64,000 nucleotides of DNA, from contig NZ_CP051488.1 in NCBI RefSeq assembly GCF_014490785.1, positions 558,001-622,000 of the forward strand, in the 5' to 3' direction. The notes under the pieces are model-generated. The model did not search any database, was not told where the DNA came from, and worked only from the letters and a program-made list of their open reading frames with translations. The stretch is from Kosakonia sp. SMBL-WEM22 (GTDB lineage: Bacteria > Pseudomonadota > Gammaproteobacteria > Enterobacterales > Enterobacteriaceae). How positions within the stretch are numbered: position 1 is the first letter of the stretch; every line of letters starts with the position of its first letter. Both the position numbers and the translations under genes were made by a program. Of this stretch, positions 1 through 8,481 are shown in pieces.

Positions 1-1751
1 TTTATCTCATGCACCAACTGGTTGATATTGTTCATATGATTGATGATCGCCTGCATTGCGATGCGGGTCGCCTCCGACTGAGAGTGACCTTCGCCCACTT
101 TTTTCAGCGTATCGCCAATCAGTGCGTCGATCTCTTTCACCGCGTTAGCGCTGCGTGCCGCCAGAGCGCGTACTTCCTGGGCGACAACGGCAAAGCCTTT
201 GCCATGTTCGCCTGCGCGCGCCGCTTCCACCGCTGCGTTAAGCGCGAGGATGTTAGTCTGGAAGGCAATTGACTCGATCACATGGGTAATATCGGCGATA
301 CGCTGTGAAGCGGCGCGAATATCTTCCATTGTCTCTACGGAGTGCTCGACGGTCTGGCCACCTTTTTTCACCGCGTCGGTGGTTTCATTCACCAGGTGCT
401 GCGTCTGCTCCATATTGGCGGCGTTTTGCTGCACGGTGGCCGCAATCTGCTCCATGCTGGCAGAGGTCTCTTCCACGCTGCTGGCCTGCTTATTGATCTG
501 ATCGCTGATCTCGCTGCTGTCGGCGGCCAGCGCATTGGTGCCGAGGTTAATCTCGGCGGCGGATTCGCGCACCTGCAGCACAATTTTATGCAGCCCATCG
601 CCAATGCCATTGATCGCGGCGATCAACTGACCTACCTCATCGTGACGATCCACTGCCAGCGTGGCGCGCAGATCGCCTGCGGCATACTGCTGTGCCAGAT
701 CGATCACGCTACGCAGCGGGCGCGACAGCCAGCGGCGAATGATCACCACAAACAGCGTCGCGAAGAGCAGGGAGACGATAACGCCTGCCAGCAGGAACTG
801 GTTACGCATGGCGTTAACATCGTGCAGCAGCGTGGCTTTATCAACTTCACCCACCACCGTCCAGTTCCAGCCGGGCAGCGCGGTGTAGGAGAGCAGCAGC
901 GTGCGGCCATCGGCGCTCTGCTGTGTCAGCGTGCCGCTCTCGTTGTTCAGCACTGCCTGCAGATCGCTTTCGCTCCACTGCGGGCGTTTGCCTTCCTGGT
1001 CGCCGTGGAACAGATAGTTACCGAGGTTTTTCCCTGGGTTGCGGTCAATCACGAAGAAATGCCCGCTCTCGCCCAGTTTGCGCCCGAGGATCTTGCCGCG
1101 CATCACCTGCCAGGAGCGGGTGATATCGACGCCGACAAACAGAATAGCGATGGTGTTGCCGCTGGCATCTTTTACTGGCTGGTACTGGGTGATATAGCGT
1201 TTGCCGAACAGCAGCGCGAGGCCGCGATAGACCTCACCTTTCATCACCGGTGCAAACGCCGGGCTGGCGGGATCAAGCTTGGTGCCGATCGCACGATCGC
1301 CATTCTCTTTACGCAGGGACGTGGCGACACGCACAAATTCGTTGCCGCTGCGCACGAAAAGGGTGGCAATCGCGCCGGTGCGGTTAAGGAAATCATCAGG
1401 AATGGCGTTGTTGTTATGCAGCTCAACGTCCCCGGCTTTCAGTAGCGGAACGTCGATGCCGTTAATCTCGCGGCGCTGCTGTGGGTCAATGGCAAGCGGC
1501 TGCGGCAGGAAGCTGCCAAACAAACGTGTATAGCTTTCAACTTCTTCGCTGAGGCTGCTGTTGAACATCTCCACCATGTCGACCACGCCGGTGGACTGGC
1601 TGTGCAGATCTTCCATAGCCAGCGTTTCCAGCTGTCGGCTGGCGTTGTTGCTCATCAAAAAAGTAAAGAGGAGAAATAGTGTCGCAACGCTTGCGCCAGT
1701 CAGCAAAGAGAGCTTTGCACCGAGGCTGGCACGACGAAAGAGGGCGCTCAT
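1..1751 (-). CDS. methyl-accepting chemotaxis protein, 3' end cut by window edge
   Basis: Reading leftward from the ATG at 1751, the frame stays open for 583 codons to the window edge, so the C-terminus is missing. It opens with MSALFRRASLGAK and a hydrophobic segment (about residues 13-35). A large periplasmic sensor follows, with segments such as RSWQVMRGKILGRKLG and FFVIDRNPGKNLGNYLF that resemble Cache-type sensors. Then come a second membrane segment (FLLAGVIVSLLFATLFVVII), a HAMP linker and a cytoplasmic signalling domain. The universal MCP hairpin tip is clear (IESIAFQTNILALNAAVEAARAGEHG). It should report to CheA/CheW at the cell pole; the ligand is unknown. A FliA-type promoter lies just upstream. 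Confidence 0.93.
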   Translation of the reverse strand, partial: MSALFRRASLGAKLSLLTGASVATLFLLFTFLMSNNASRQLETLAMEDLHSQSTGVVDMVEMFNSSLSEEVESYTRLFGSFLPQPLAIDPQQRREINGIDVPLLKAGDVELHNNNAIPDDFLNRTGAIATLFVRSGNEFVRVATSLRKENGDRAIGTKLDPASPAFAPVMKGEVYRGLALLFGKRYITQYQPVKDASGNTIAILFVGVDITRSWQVMRGKILGRKLGESGHFFVIDRNPGKNLGNYLFHGDQEGKRPQWSESDLQAVLNNESGTLTQQSADGRTLLLSYTALPGWNWTVVGEVDKATLLHDVNAMRNQFLLAGVIVSLLFATLFVVIIRRWLSRPLRSVIDLAQQYAAGDLRATLAVDRHDEVGQLIAAINGIGDGLHKIVLQVRESAAEINLGTNALAADSSEISDQINKQASSVEETSASMEQIAATVQQNAANMEQTQHLVNETTDAVKKGGQTVEHSVETMEDIRAASQRIADITHVIESIAFQTNILALNAAVEAARAGEHGKGFAVVAQEVRALAARSANAVKEIDALIGDTLKKVGEGHSQSEATRIAMQAIINHMNNINQLVHEI

Positions 1752-1782
1752 AATGTGTCCGTTTTTGTCTGTGTGAGCCTCC

Positions 1783-1809
1783 TTAACGGCAGGACGCGGA
1801 CAATATTTA
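1783..1809 (-). promoter_or_regulatory. FliA (sigma-28) promoter for the first MCP
   Basis: Read on the minus strand, the -35 is TAAATATT, the spacer is exactly 11 bp and the -10 is GCCGTTAA. The FliA consensus is TAAAGTTT-N11-GCCGATAA. The site lies about 30 bp upstream of the ATG at 1751. Two other MCP genes in this window carry equivalent elements. Confidence 0.8.
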
Positions 1810-1921
1810 GCGTAGATTTGTAACATTATGTTACATGGGTGTATCACCCGAATAACATAATCTTAAAGAAAGTAGGGTCATAAAGAAACGCCCTGAATTA
1901 GTGGCTTTTTACTTACCACTC

Positions 1922-2197
1922 TCAGGCGTAGAGAATCGCCTGCACCTGCCACGAATCAACTTGCTTCGCCTCCTGCATGCGAATAATGCGATACCAGGAA
2001 GCGCCCTGTTCATCCGCTTTCAGGGCAATGACACGCTCAACATCTTGCTGGCTGCCTGCGACATTATCGACCGAGATAAGGCCAATTTCGTTAAGCCCCG
2101 TTACACGGTCGGCGCAAGCGAACTCGGCGGACTGCGCGGTCGTGTTCAGCATACCGGCCGAGAGTAACAGCGAGTTTAAGGCGAGAGATTGTTTCAT
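1922..2197 (-). CDS. yjfN: YjfN-like small periplasmic YdgH/BhsA-family protein
   Basis: This is a 91-residue protein with an N-terminal signal-like segment (MKQSLALNSLLLSAGML..AQS) and one DUF1471 (YdgH/BhsA/McbA) module. The module has the usual pattern: IGLISVDNV, then a helix with KADEQGASWYRI, then the closing strand VQAILYA. In E. coli yjfN and bsmA lie together beside yjfP, as here. I start at the second ATG because GGAG sits 8 bp before it; the upstream in-frame ATG at 2212 overlaps that ribosome site. YjfN has been described in E. coli as an activator of the periplasmic protease DegP; I have only position and family to transfer that role. Confidence 0.8.
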   Translation of the reverse strand: MKQSLALNSLLLSAGMLNTTAQSAEFACADRVTGLNEIGLISVDNVAGSQQDVERVIALKADEQGASWYRIIRMQEAKQVDSWQVQAILYA

Positions 2198-2334
2198 TGT
2201 CGTCAGCTCCATTTTTCGCTACCCCGACTCGGATCGGGGCTTCCTTACGCACAAGAGAAATCAGAACCCAATAGTGCACAGAAGAACATCAATGGACGCA
2301 AAGCAGTGTAAAAGTCCTTAAAATCAACATCTCA

Positions 2335-2664
2335 CTACGAACGATAAAGCAGGGCGCGACCATACCAACGGCCGGGGAATACAGTGTCATCCATCATTAT
2401 GATCACGTAATAGTCCGCTTTCGCTGCGGAGGCTTTTGCTTTGATCGCTGTTTCGACATCCATGGGCGAGCCCATCACCGTGACGTTAACTGACCCAATC
2501 TCCTGCAACCCCTGCGTCTGATTTCGACCAATCTCTTGCGGTGTCTCTTTGGCCGGTGGCGCGGGTTGAGGCTTACCTTCCAGCGCAGCACAGCCGCTGA
2601 TAAGCAGGGCAAACAGCAGCGGCAGCAAGGCGCGCGTGGGTTTCTTCTCTCTACTGATAGCCAT
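2335..2664 (-). CDS. bsmA: biofilm/stress lipoprotein BsmA (YjfO)
   Basis: This is a 109-residue protein, the length of E. coli BsmA. The start MAISREKK is preceded by AGGA at 8 bp. A basic N-terminus and hydrophobic stretch end in the lipobox LISGC (Cys25), so it should be a lipoprotein. A DUF1471 module follows (IGSVNVTVMGSPMDVETA, then KASAAKADYYVIIMM and the closing YGRALLYRS). It lies upstream of yjfN on the same strand with a gap of about 140 bp, so the two may be co-transcribed. It is divergent from yjfP. The E. coli protein has been linked to biofilm and stress responses; the mechanism is unknown. Confidence 0.85.
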   Translation of the reverse strand: MAISREKKPTRALLPLLFALLISGCAALEGKPQPAPPAKETPQEIGRNQTQGLQEIGSVNVTVMGSPMDVETAIKAKASAAKADYYVIIMMDDTVFPGRWYGRALLYRS

Positions 2665-2850
2665 AGTGTAGTTCCTGATGGGTTTCACTTTGGAGGATTG
2701 TTCCCGAAGTGTTAGCTTGAGCACTGATTTCGAATGAAAGTATCTGGAAAGCGTAATCTGGCTCTCATCATGCGCAATGCTTATGCGGAATCTGGCTTGC
2801 GCCAGCGCGCTGCGGGTGGCATATCTGCACTATAGATTACGGAGGGAAAA

Positions 2851-3600
2851 ATGATTGAAATTCAGACAGACCACTTCGCAGGTAATGAGGTGCTACACGC
2901 CTTCCCGACCGGAAAAGGGCAACAACCGCTCCCCTGTGTCGTCTTTTATCACGGCTTTACCTCATCAAAGCTGGTTTACAGCTATTTCGCCGTCGCGCTG
3001 GCGCAGGCGGGTTTTCGCGTGATCATGCCCGATGCGCCCGATCATGGCGCGCGTTTTAGCGGCAACGCTGAGCGCCGCTTGCGTCAATTCTGGCAAATCC
3101 TGCAGGGCAATCTTACCGAGTTCGCCGCGTTGCGTGATGCGCTGCATCAGCACAACCTTATTGACGGCAATCGGCTGGCGGTGGGCGGCGCCTCAATGGG
3201 GGGCATGACGGCGTTGGGTATTATGACTCGTCACCCGGAGGTGCGCTGTGTCGCCAGCCTGATGGGATCGGGCTACTTTACCTCCCTTGCCCGCACGCTG
3301 TTTCCGCCGCTTGAGGTCACTAACGCTGCGCAGCAGGAGGCTTTCAACGCCATTCTCGCGCCGCTGGCGAAGTGGGAAGTGACGGACCAGTTAGAGAGTA
3401 TTGCCGATCGCCCGCTCTTGCTGTGGCATGGCGAAGCGGATGATGTTGTACCCGCCGCTGAATCCTTCCGGTTACAGCAGGCGCTGGCGGACGCGCAGCG
3501 TGACGCTAACCTTACCTCTCTATGGGAAGCGGGCGTTGCCCATCGCATTACGCCACAGGCGCTGGAGGCGACGGTCAGCTTTTTTAACCGCCATCTTTAA
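2851..3600 (+). CDS. yjfP: alpha/beta-hydrolase esterase YjfP
   Basis: This is a 249-residue alpha/beta hydrolase, the same length as E. coli YjfP, which acts as a carboxylesterase on short acyl esters. The nucleophile elbow is GGASMGG (Ser115). The HGFTSS loop around His34 supplies the oxyanion hole. Asp197 or Asp198 in HGEADDVVP and His231 in GVAHRIT complete the triad. There is no signal peptide, so it should be cytoplasmic. GGAGGG lies 5 bp before the ATG. The 3' end overlaps the convergent yjfY remnant by 17 bp, which is unusual and is discussed there. Confidence 0.92.
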   Translation: MIEIQTDHFAGNEVLHAFPTGKGQQPLPCVVFYHGFTSSKLVYSYFAVALAQAGFRVIMPDAPDHGARFSGNAERRLRQFWQILQGNLTEFAALRDALHQHNLIDGNRLAVGGASMGGMTALGIMTRHPEVRCVASLMGSGYFTSLARTLFPPLEVTNAAQQEAFNAILAPLAKWEVTDQLESIADRPLLLWHGEADDVVPAAESFRLQQALADAQRDANLTSLWEAGVAHRITPQALEATVSFFNRHL

Positions 3601-3796
3601 GCGGCGGGACGGCATCCGGGCGTGGGGGCAGCAGCGGTTCGGTGTCGCTTGCGTCGGTATGGTTATGATTAATATAGATAACACCTAAGCTCTGCACGTC
3701 GTCCATATTGCGGGCTTGTGGTGGGGGAAGGTTGATTGCTGCGCTAGCCTGGGCGTTAAGCAGCAGGGTTGCTAGTAAAAGTGCGATGTATTTCAT
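3584..3796 (-). pseudogene. yjfY: C-terminally truncated yjfY (DUF1471 secreted protein)
   Basis: The open frame gives 70 residues: a signal peptide (MKYIALLLATLLLNAQASA) and then the first half of a DUF1471 module (ARNMDDVQSLGVIYINHN). After that the sequence turns into DASDTEPLLPPRPDAVPP and ends KDGG, read antisense from the last codons of yjfP. The second half of the module (the GA-x-YY helix and closing strand seen in yjfN and bsmA) is absent. In E. coli, yjfY has the same orientation between the ula genes and rpsF, as here. I read this as a remnant left by a deletion of the yjfP-ula-yjfY interval. A short functional protein cannot be excluded; start and GGAG site look intact. Confidence 0.65.
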
Positions 3797-3934
3797 GATG
3801 TTACGCTCCAGTACGTCTTCGGGAACTATCGCCTGTACATCTCTTCTCCTTAGGTTGTGAGGTGCGCTGGTTAAGTGTAATTCGCCGTGGCGGCTTCTCT
3901 TGGCGCTTAGTGCGAATTAATTATGCAATTCACC

Positions 3935-3963
3935 TTGAGTTCCTGGGGGGACGCCAGTATTAT
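3935..3963 (+). promoter_or_regulatory. sigma-70 promoter of the rpsF operon
   Basis: TTGAGT (3935-3940) and TATTAT (3958-3963) are separated by 17 bp. This is a near-consensus promoter about 100 bp upstream of rpsF. The resulting leader would hold the structured region at 3981-4040. Confidence 0.75.
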
Positions 3964-3980
3964 GACGCGTCAATTTTTCA

Positions 3981-4040
3981 GCCGACCTTTAACACGTTCC
4001 TTGCCTCCCCGGGCCTCGGCTGACCCAGACAGGAGGCTGA
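3981..4040 (+). promoter_or_regulatory. structured rpsF leader, candidate S6:S18 autoregulatory site
   Basis: GCCGA (3981-3985) can pair with TCGGC (4016-4020), and GCCTC (4013-4017) can alternatively pair with GAGGC (4032-4036). In bacteria the S6:S18 complex is known to bind a motif in the rpsF leader and repress its own operon. Position and pairing fit that, but I could not check the covariance model. Confidence 0.45.
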
Positions 4041-4062
4041 ATAATCCGTAAGGAGCAATTCG

Positions 4063-4458
4063 ATGCGTCATTACGAAATCGTTTTTATGGTCCATCCTGA
4101 CCAGAGCGAACAGGTTCCGGGCATGATCGAACGTTACACTGGTGCAATCACTGCAGCAGAAGGTACGATCCACCGTCTGGAAGACTGGGGCCGCCGTCAG
4201 CTGGCTTACCCGATCAACAAACTGCACAAAGCACACTACGTTCTGATGAACGTTGAAGCGCCGCAGGAAGCGATCGATGAGCTGGAAACAAACTTCCGCT
4301 TCAACGACGCCGTTATCCGTAGCATGGTTATGCGTACTAAGAACGCGGTAACCGAAGCATCTCCGATGGTTAAAGCGAAAGACGAGCGCCGTGAGCGTCG
4401 CGATGATTTCGCAAACGAAACCACAGATGATGCAGATGCTGGGGATTCTGAAGAGTAA
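4063..4458 (+). CDS. rpsF: 30S ribosomal protein S6
   Basis: This is a 131-residue protein beginning MRHYEIVFMVHPDQSEQV. It has the conserved S6 core (YTGAITAAEGTIHRLEDWGRRQLAYPINKLHKAHYVLM) and the acidic tail (ETTDDADAGDSEE) that RimK extends with glutamate in E. coli. S6 binds S18 on the 30S platform. AAGGAG lies 7 bp before the ATG. It is the first gene of the rpsF-priB-rpsR-rplI operon, with only 6 bp to priB. Codon use is strongly biased, as expected for a ribosomal gene. Confidence 0.98.
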   Translation: MRHYEIVFMVHPDQSEQVPGMIERYTGAITAAEGTIHRLEDWGRRQLAYPINKLHKAHYVLMNVEAPQEAIDELETNFRFNDAVIRSMVMRTKNAVTEASPMVKAKDERRERRDDFANETTDDADAGDSEE

Positions 4459-4464
4459 TTCCTG

Positions 4465-5011
<547 letters not shown>

Positions 5012-5052
5012 TCGGTCACGGTCCATTAATACGACTTTGAGAGGATAAGGTA

Positions 5053-5502
5053 ATGCAAGTTATTCTGCTTGATAAAGTAGCAAACCTGGGTAGCCTGGGT
5101 GATCAGGTTAACGTTAAAGCGGGCTACGCTCGTAACTTCCTGGTACCGCAGGGTAAAGCTGTTCCGGCTACCAAGAAAAACGTTGAGTATTTCGAAGCAC
5201 GTCGCGCTGAGCTGGAAGCCAAACTGGCTGACGTTCTGGCGGCTGCTAACGCTCGTGCTGAGCAAATCAATGCACTGGGCACCGTTACCATCGCGTCTAA
5301 AGCAGGCGACGAAGGTAAACTGTTCGGTTCCATCGGTACCCGCGACATCGCTGACGCTGTAACTGCAGCTGGCGTTAAAGTGGCGAAGAGCGAAGTTCGT
5401 ATGCCGAACGGCGTTCTGCGTACCACCGGTGAGCACGAAGTGGACTTCCAGGTTCACAGCGAAGTATTCGCTAAGCTGACTGTAAACGTAGTTGCTGAGT
5501 AA
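5053..5502 (+). CDS. rplI: 50S ribosomal protein L9
   Basis: This is a 149-residue L9: the N-terminal domain MQVILLDKVANLGSLGDQVNVKAGYARNFL, the long connecting helix (residues about 45-75) and the C-terminal RNA-binding domain. L9 binds near the base of the L1 stalk on 23S rRNA and limits frameshifting. It is the last gene of the operon and is followed by a strong terminator at 5587. Confidence 0.98.
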   Translation: MQVILLDKVANLGSLGDQVNVKAGYARNFLVPQGKAVPATKKNVEYFEARRAELEAKLADVLAAANARAEQINALGTVTIASKAGDEGKLFGSIGTRDIADAVTAAGVKVAKSEVRMPNGVLRTTGEHEVDFQVHSEVFAKLTVNVVAE

Positions 5503-5586
5503 TTTTTTACTCATCACTGCGCTCTGAGTTGTTCAGGTCTGCAGGCGCTAACGCCTCTGCAACATGAACAACGACGAGAGACGAAG

Positions 5587-5609
5587 CGCCGGCCTTGTGC
5601 CGGCGTTTT
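5587..5609 (+). terminator. rho-independent terminator after rplI
   Basis: CGCCGGC and GCCGGCG form a perfect 7-bp stem around a 5-nt loop (CTTGT), followed by TTTT and further T-rich sequence. Confidence 0.9.
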
Positions 5610-5709
5610 GCTTTTCTGCTCCGTCCACAATTCTTGCCTTTCCCGGTAGCTATTTCCGCCGCATTCTCAGATACTAAATTGAAACGCAATTTTATTTTTG
5701 AGATTAGCC

Positions 5710-6639
5710 ATGCATTCCCCTCTACCCACCCCCGTTTTTGCCCGTCGTCACGTCGCTTACGCCTGTGCCACGCTCTGCTGTTTGTTATGGGGTAGCTCCT
5801 ACCCGGCGATCAAAAGCGGCTATGAACTGTTCCATATCGCCACCGACGACATCCCCTCCAAAGTGGTGTTTGCCGGTTACCGCTTTCTCTTTGCCGGGGC
5901 GCTACTGCTGCTGTTCGCGCTGGCACAGCGTAAACCTATCGCCAGGCTGAGCGCTGCGCAGTTTGGGCAGCTAACTTTGCTCGGGCTGACCCAGACCTCG
6001 CTGCAATACACCTTCTTTTATATTGGCCTTGCCTATACGACGGGGGTGAACGGGTCGATCATGAACGCCACAGGCACCTTCTTCAGCGTGCTGCTGGCGC
6101 ACTTCATCTATCACAATGACAAGCTGAGCTACAACAAAACGCTCGGCTGCGTGCTGGGCTTCGCTGGCGTGATGCTGGTGAACTTCCACCGCGGGCTGGC
6201 GGATTTCCGCTTTGTCTGGCAGGGCGACGGCTTTGTCATTCTGGCGGCGTTTATCCTCTCTGCCGCTACGCTGTATGGTAAGCGTATTTCACAAACGGTT
6301 GATCCGACGGTGATGACCGGCTGGCAGCTGGCGATAGGCGGTCTGGCGCTGCTGGCGGGCGGCTATCTGACGGGCGGCACGCTGGCGGTAGATAGCGCAG
6401 CGGCGGTGGCGGTGCTCGCCTACCTGACGCTGCTCTCCTCGGTTGCCTTTGCCCTGTGGAGCGCGCTACTGAAAGTGAACCGTGTCAGTATGATCGCACC
6501 CTTCAACTTTGTCATTCCGGTGGCAGGCTCGGTGCTGTCGGCCATTTTCCTCGGCGAGAATATTCTGGAGTGGAAATACGCTGTCGCGCTGGTGCTGGTC
6601 TGTACGGGGATCGCGTGGGTCAATAAGCGCGCCGGGTAA
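5710..6639 (+). CDS. EamA/DMT-family transporter
   Basis: This is a 309-residue membrane protein with about ten hydrophobic segments and the twofold EamA repeat (YACATLCCLLWGSSYPAIKSGYEL; VILAAFILSAATLYGKRIS). It belongs to the drug/metabolite transporter superfamily; the substrate is unknown and export is likely. The motif PFNFVIPVAGSVLSAIFLGE near the C-terminus is typical. I start at the ATG at 5710; an in-frame TTG at 5698 is possible but has no better ribosome site. It is not the ytfF counterpart, which is found at 12574. It lies alone between the rplI terminator and convergent ytfB. Confidence 0.88.
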   Translation: MHSPLPTPVFARRHVAYACATLCCLLWGSSYPAIKSGYELFHIATDDIPSKVVFAGYRFLFAGALLLLFALAQRKPIARLSAAQFGQLTLLGLTQTSLQYTFFYIGLAYTTGVNGSIMNATGTFFSVLLAHFIYHNDKLSYNKTLGCVLGFAGVMLVNFHRGLADFRFVWQGDGFVILAAFILSAATLYGKRISQTVDPTVMTGWQLAIGGLALLAGGYLTGGTLAVDSAAAVAVLAYLTLLSSVAFALWSALLKVNRVSMIAPFNFVIPVAGSVLSAIFLGENILEWKYAVALVLVCTGIAWVNKRAG

Positions 6640-6660
6640 TGACCGCCCGGCGCATGAGAT

Positions 6661-7302
6661 TTAGCGGGCGCGGATAAAGCTGCCGTCCGGCTGGCGGGTA
6701 AAGAGCACCTGCTGGCCGCTGGTCTCAATCGTCAGGCCGGTGACCACGCCATTGGCATTCTGGCGGATCTTCACCATCTGGCCGCTTTGCAAGTTGCTGA
6801 GCGGTTTGCCGTCGCCCTCAACCTTCGCCATCGCGTAGACATCCGTTGGCGGCAGATTGTGGTCGCGGAAGAGCTGCGCGAGGGTTTTCCCTTCGCCCAC
6901 CCGATAGGTGCGCCACTGCTGATCGATCCCGCTGTTGGTCGCCAGCGGTTGGCTGTTTTGCTCAGTGGCTGGCGGCTGTTCACTCGAGGGCTGCTGCTCA
7001 ATGGTCTCCTGCTGCTGCATCGATGCTTCCGCGCTGGGCGCATTGAGCTGCGGATCGTTGACCACCTGTGGCGGCGTAACATCAGGCGAAGCGGGGAGAT
7101 CGAGCTGCGCATCGCGCGCCTCACCGCTGCGCTGTGGCACGCTCTCATCCGTTGTCGGCAGCAGAAAGCCGATAATGACCAGCAGCGCCGCCAGAATCAG
7201 GCCGCGGCGGTGAAGGGGCGGGAGCGGATCCATCAGGCGAAAATTGTCCGGGGCATGCCAGATCTTCGCAAGGGTAGGTTTCAGTTCAAATCGCCCGGGC
7301 AT
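6661..7302 (-). CDS. ytfB: OapA-family cell-division/envelope protein YtfB
   Basis: This 213-residue protein starts MPGRFELKPTLAKIWHAPDNF, with a strong AGGAGG 6 bp upstream. It has an N-terminal cytoplasmic segment, one membrane anchor (about residues 33-49), a long Pro/Gln/Glu-rich periplasmic linker (about 55-125) and a C-terminal OapA/LysM-like domain (WRTYRVGEGKTLAQLFRDHNLPPTDVY to PDGSFIRAR). E. coli YtfB locates to the division septum and binds glycans through this domain. Linker sequence is the variable part of the family. It is divergent from fklB. Confidence 0.92.
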   Translation of the reverse strand: MPGRFELKPTLAKIWHAPDNFRLMDPLPPLHRRGLILAALLVIIGFLLPTTDESVPQRSGEARDAQLDLPASPDVTPPQVVNDPQLNAPSAEASMQQQETIEQQPSSEQPPATEQNSQPLATNSGIDQQWRTYRVGEGKTLAQLFRDHNLPPTDVYAMAKVEGDGKPLSNLQSGQMVKIRQNANGVVTGLTIETSGQQVLFTRQPDGSFIRAR

Positions 7303-7565
7303 GGCTCTCCTCCTGCTCCGCGTCATTTAATATCCTGTCTCGTTGAGTATATACACTTTATCTCCCTGCATTGGCGTTCGCGGCGTTTAACCGCATGAAA
7401 GCCCGTGTAAAGTGCTATTTTGACACCAAAATGCAGGGTTTTGCTAACGTGAACCATTCTTTCCCTTTCGCGCCCTTTTGTCATCTTTCCCGTGACAAAG
7501 TTGTGCCCGGCCCAGGGCGGCTGTTATGCTGCGCGCTACTTTAAAAAGCGATGGAAGGAAAACCC

Positions 7566-8186
7566 ATGACCACCCCAACTTTTGACACGATCGAAGCGCA
7601 AGCCAGCTACGGCATTGGTTTGCAGGTAGGACAGCAGCTGAGCGAATCCGGGTTAGAGGGGCTGCTACCGGAAGCGCTGGTCGCGGGTATCGCCGATGCG
7701 CTGGCGGGCAAACAGCCTGCAGTACCGGTAGACGTTGTTCATCGTGCGCTGCGTGAAATCCACGAACGTGCTGACGCGGTTCGTCGCTCCCGTTTTGAAG
7801 AGATGGCGGCAGAAGGCGTGAAATACCTTGATGAAAACCGCGAGCGCGAAGGCGTTAACAGCACCGAATCCGGCCTGCAATTTCGCGTGATCACCCAGGG
7901 TGAAGGCGCTATCCCGGCGCGCACCGATCGCGTACGCGTCCACTACACCGGTAAGCTGATCGACGGTACCGTGTTCGACAGCTCCGTTGCGCGCGGCGAA
8001 CCGGCTGAATTCCCGGTTAACGGCGTGATCGCTGGCTGGATCGAAGCCCTGACGCTGATGCCGGTTGGCTCCAAATGGGAACTGACCATTCCGCACAACC
8101 TCGCTTACGGCGAGCGCGGCGCTGGCGCATCCATCCCGCCATTCAGCACGCTGGTGTTTGAAGTGGAACTGCTGGAAATTCTGTAA
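7566..8186 (+). CDS. fklB: FKBP-type peptidyl-prolyl isomerase FklB (FKBP22)
   Basis: This is a 206-residue protein, as in E. coli, starting MTTPTFDTIEAQASYGIG after AAGGA. The N-terminal helical dimerisation domain spans about 1-95 and the FKBP domain about 110-206. The latter contains VRVHYTGKLIDGTVFDSS, GWIEAL and LAYGERGAGASIPPFSTLVFEVELL, which form the proline-binding pocket. It catalyses cis-trans isomerisation of X-Pro bonds in the cytoplasm. An in-frame ATG at 7551 has no ribosome site of its own. A terminator follows at 8201. Confidence 0.95.
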   Translation: MTTPTFDTIEAQASYGIGLQVGQQLSESGLEGLLPEALVAGIADALAGKQPAVPVDVVHRALREIHERADAVRRSRFEEMAAEGVKYLDENREREGVNSTESGLQFRVITQGEGAIPARTDRVRVHYTGKLIDGTVFDSSVARGEPAEFPVNGVIAGWIEALTLMPVGSKWELTIPHNLAYGERGAGASIPPFSTLVFEVELLEIL

Positions 8187-8200
8187 GTTTCGGCGAGAAG

Positions 8201-8230
8201 CCCTCACTTTTAATAGAAGGGAGGGTTTTT
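8201..8230 (+). terminator. terminator after fklB
   Basis: CCCTC (8201-8205) pairs with GAGGG (8221-8225), with partial pairing extended inward, followed by five T residues. Confidence 0.75.
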
Positions 8231-8481
8231 AACTTCGCAGATCGTTGGTAAACAGAACTATTAGCAATATATTATCTTGCAAAGCGCACAATCAGGTGTA
8301 TTTTTGTGAGCTGTTTCGCATTTGCCAGGTGATATAACACTCACTTTAAACAAATATTTAACATTCAATTTAATTCAGAGTATTCATCCCGCCGATTCTT
8401 ACCTAATATCGATGCGTCCATTAAGGACGAAGCAGACACGTAAAGGCCAGCAGAGCCCCACAACACAGACAGGAAACTAAC
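8231..8481 (+). promoter_or_regulatory. long cycA 5' region with CA-rich GcvB-type target
   Basis: About 250 bp of AT-rich sequence without a gene precedes cycA. Just before the start is a CA-rich tract (CCCACAACACAGACAG, 8457-8472) followed by AGGAAAC. In E. coli and Salmonella the GU-rich R1 region of GcvB sRNA represses cycA through such CA-rich leader sequence. I infer the same here; the gcvB gene itself is not in the window. Confidence 0.4.

Noticed and set aside
342..1445. 367-codon plus-strand open frame opposite the first MCP gene
   Set aside because: It is antisense to a clear chemoreceptor frame, lacks a ribosome site and reads as low-complexity His/Gln/Ala sequence typical of a GC-rich shadow frame.
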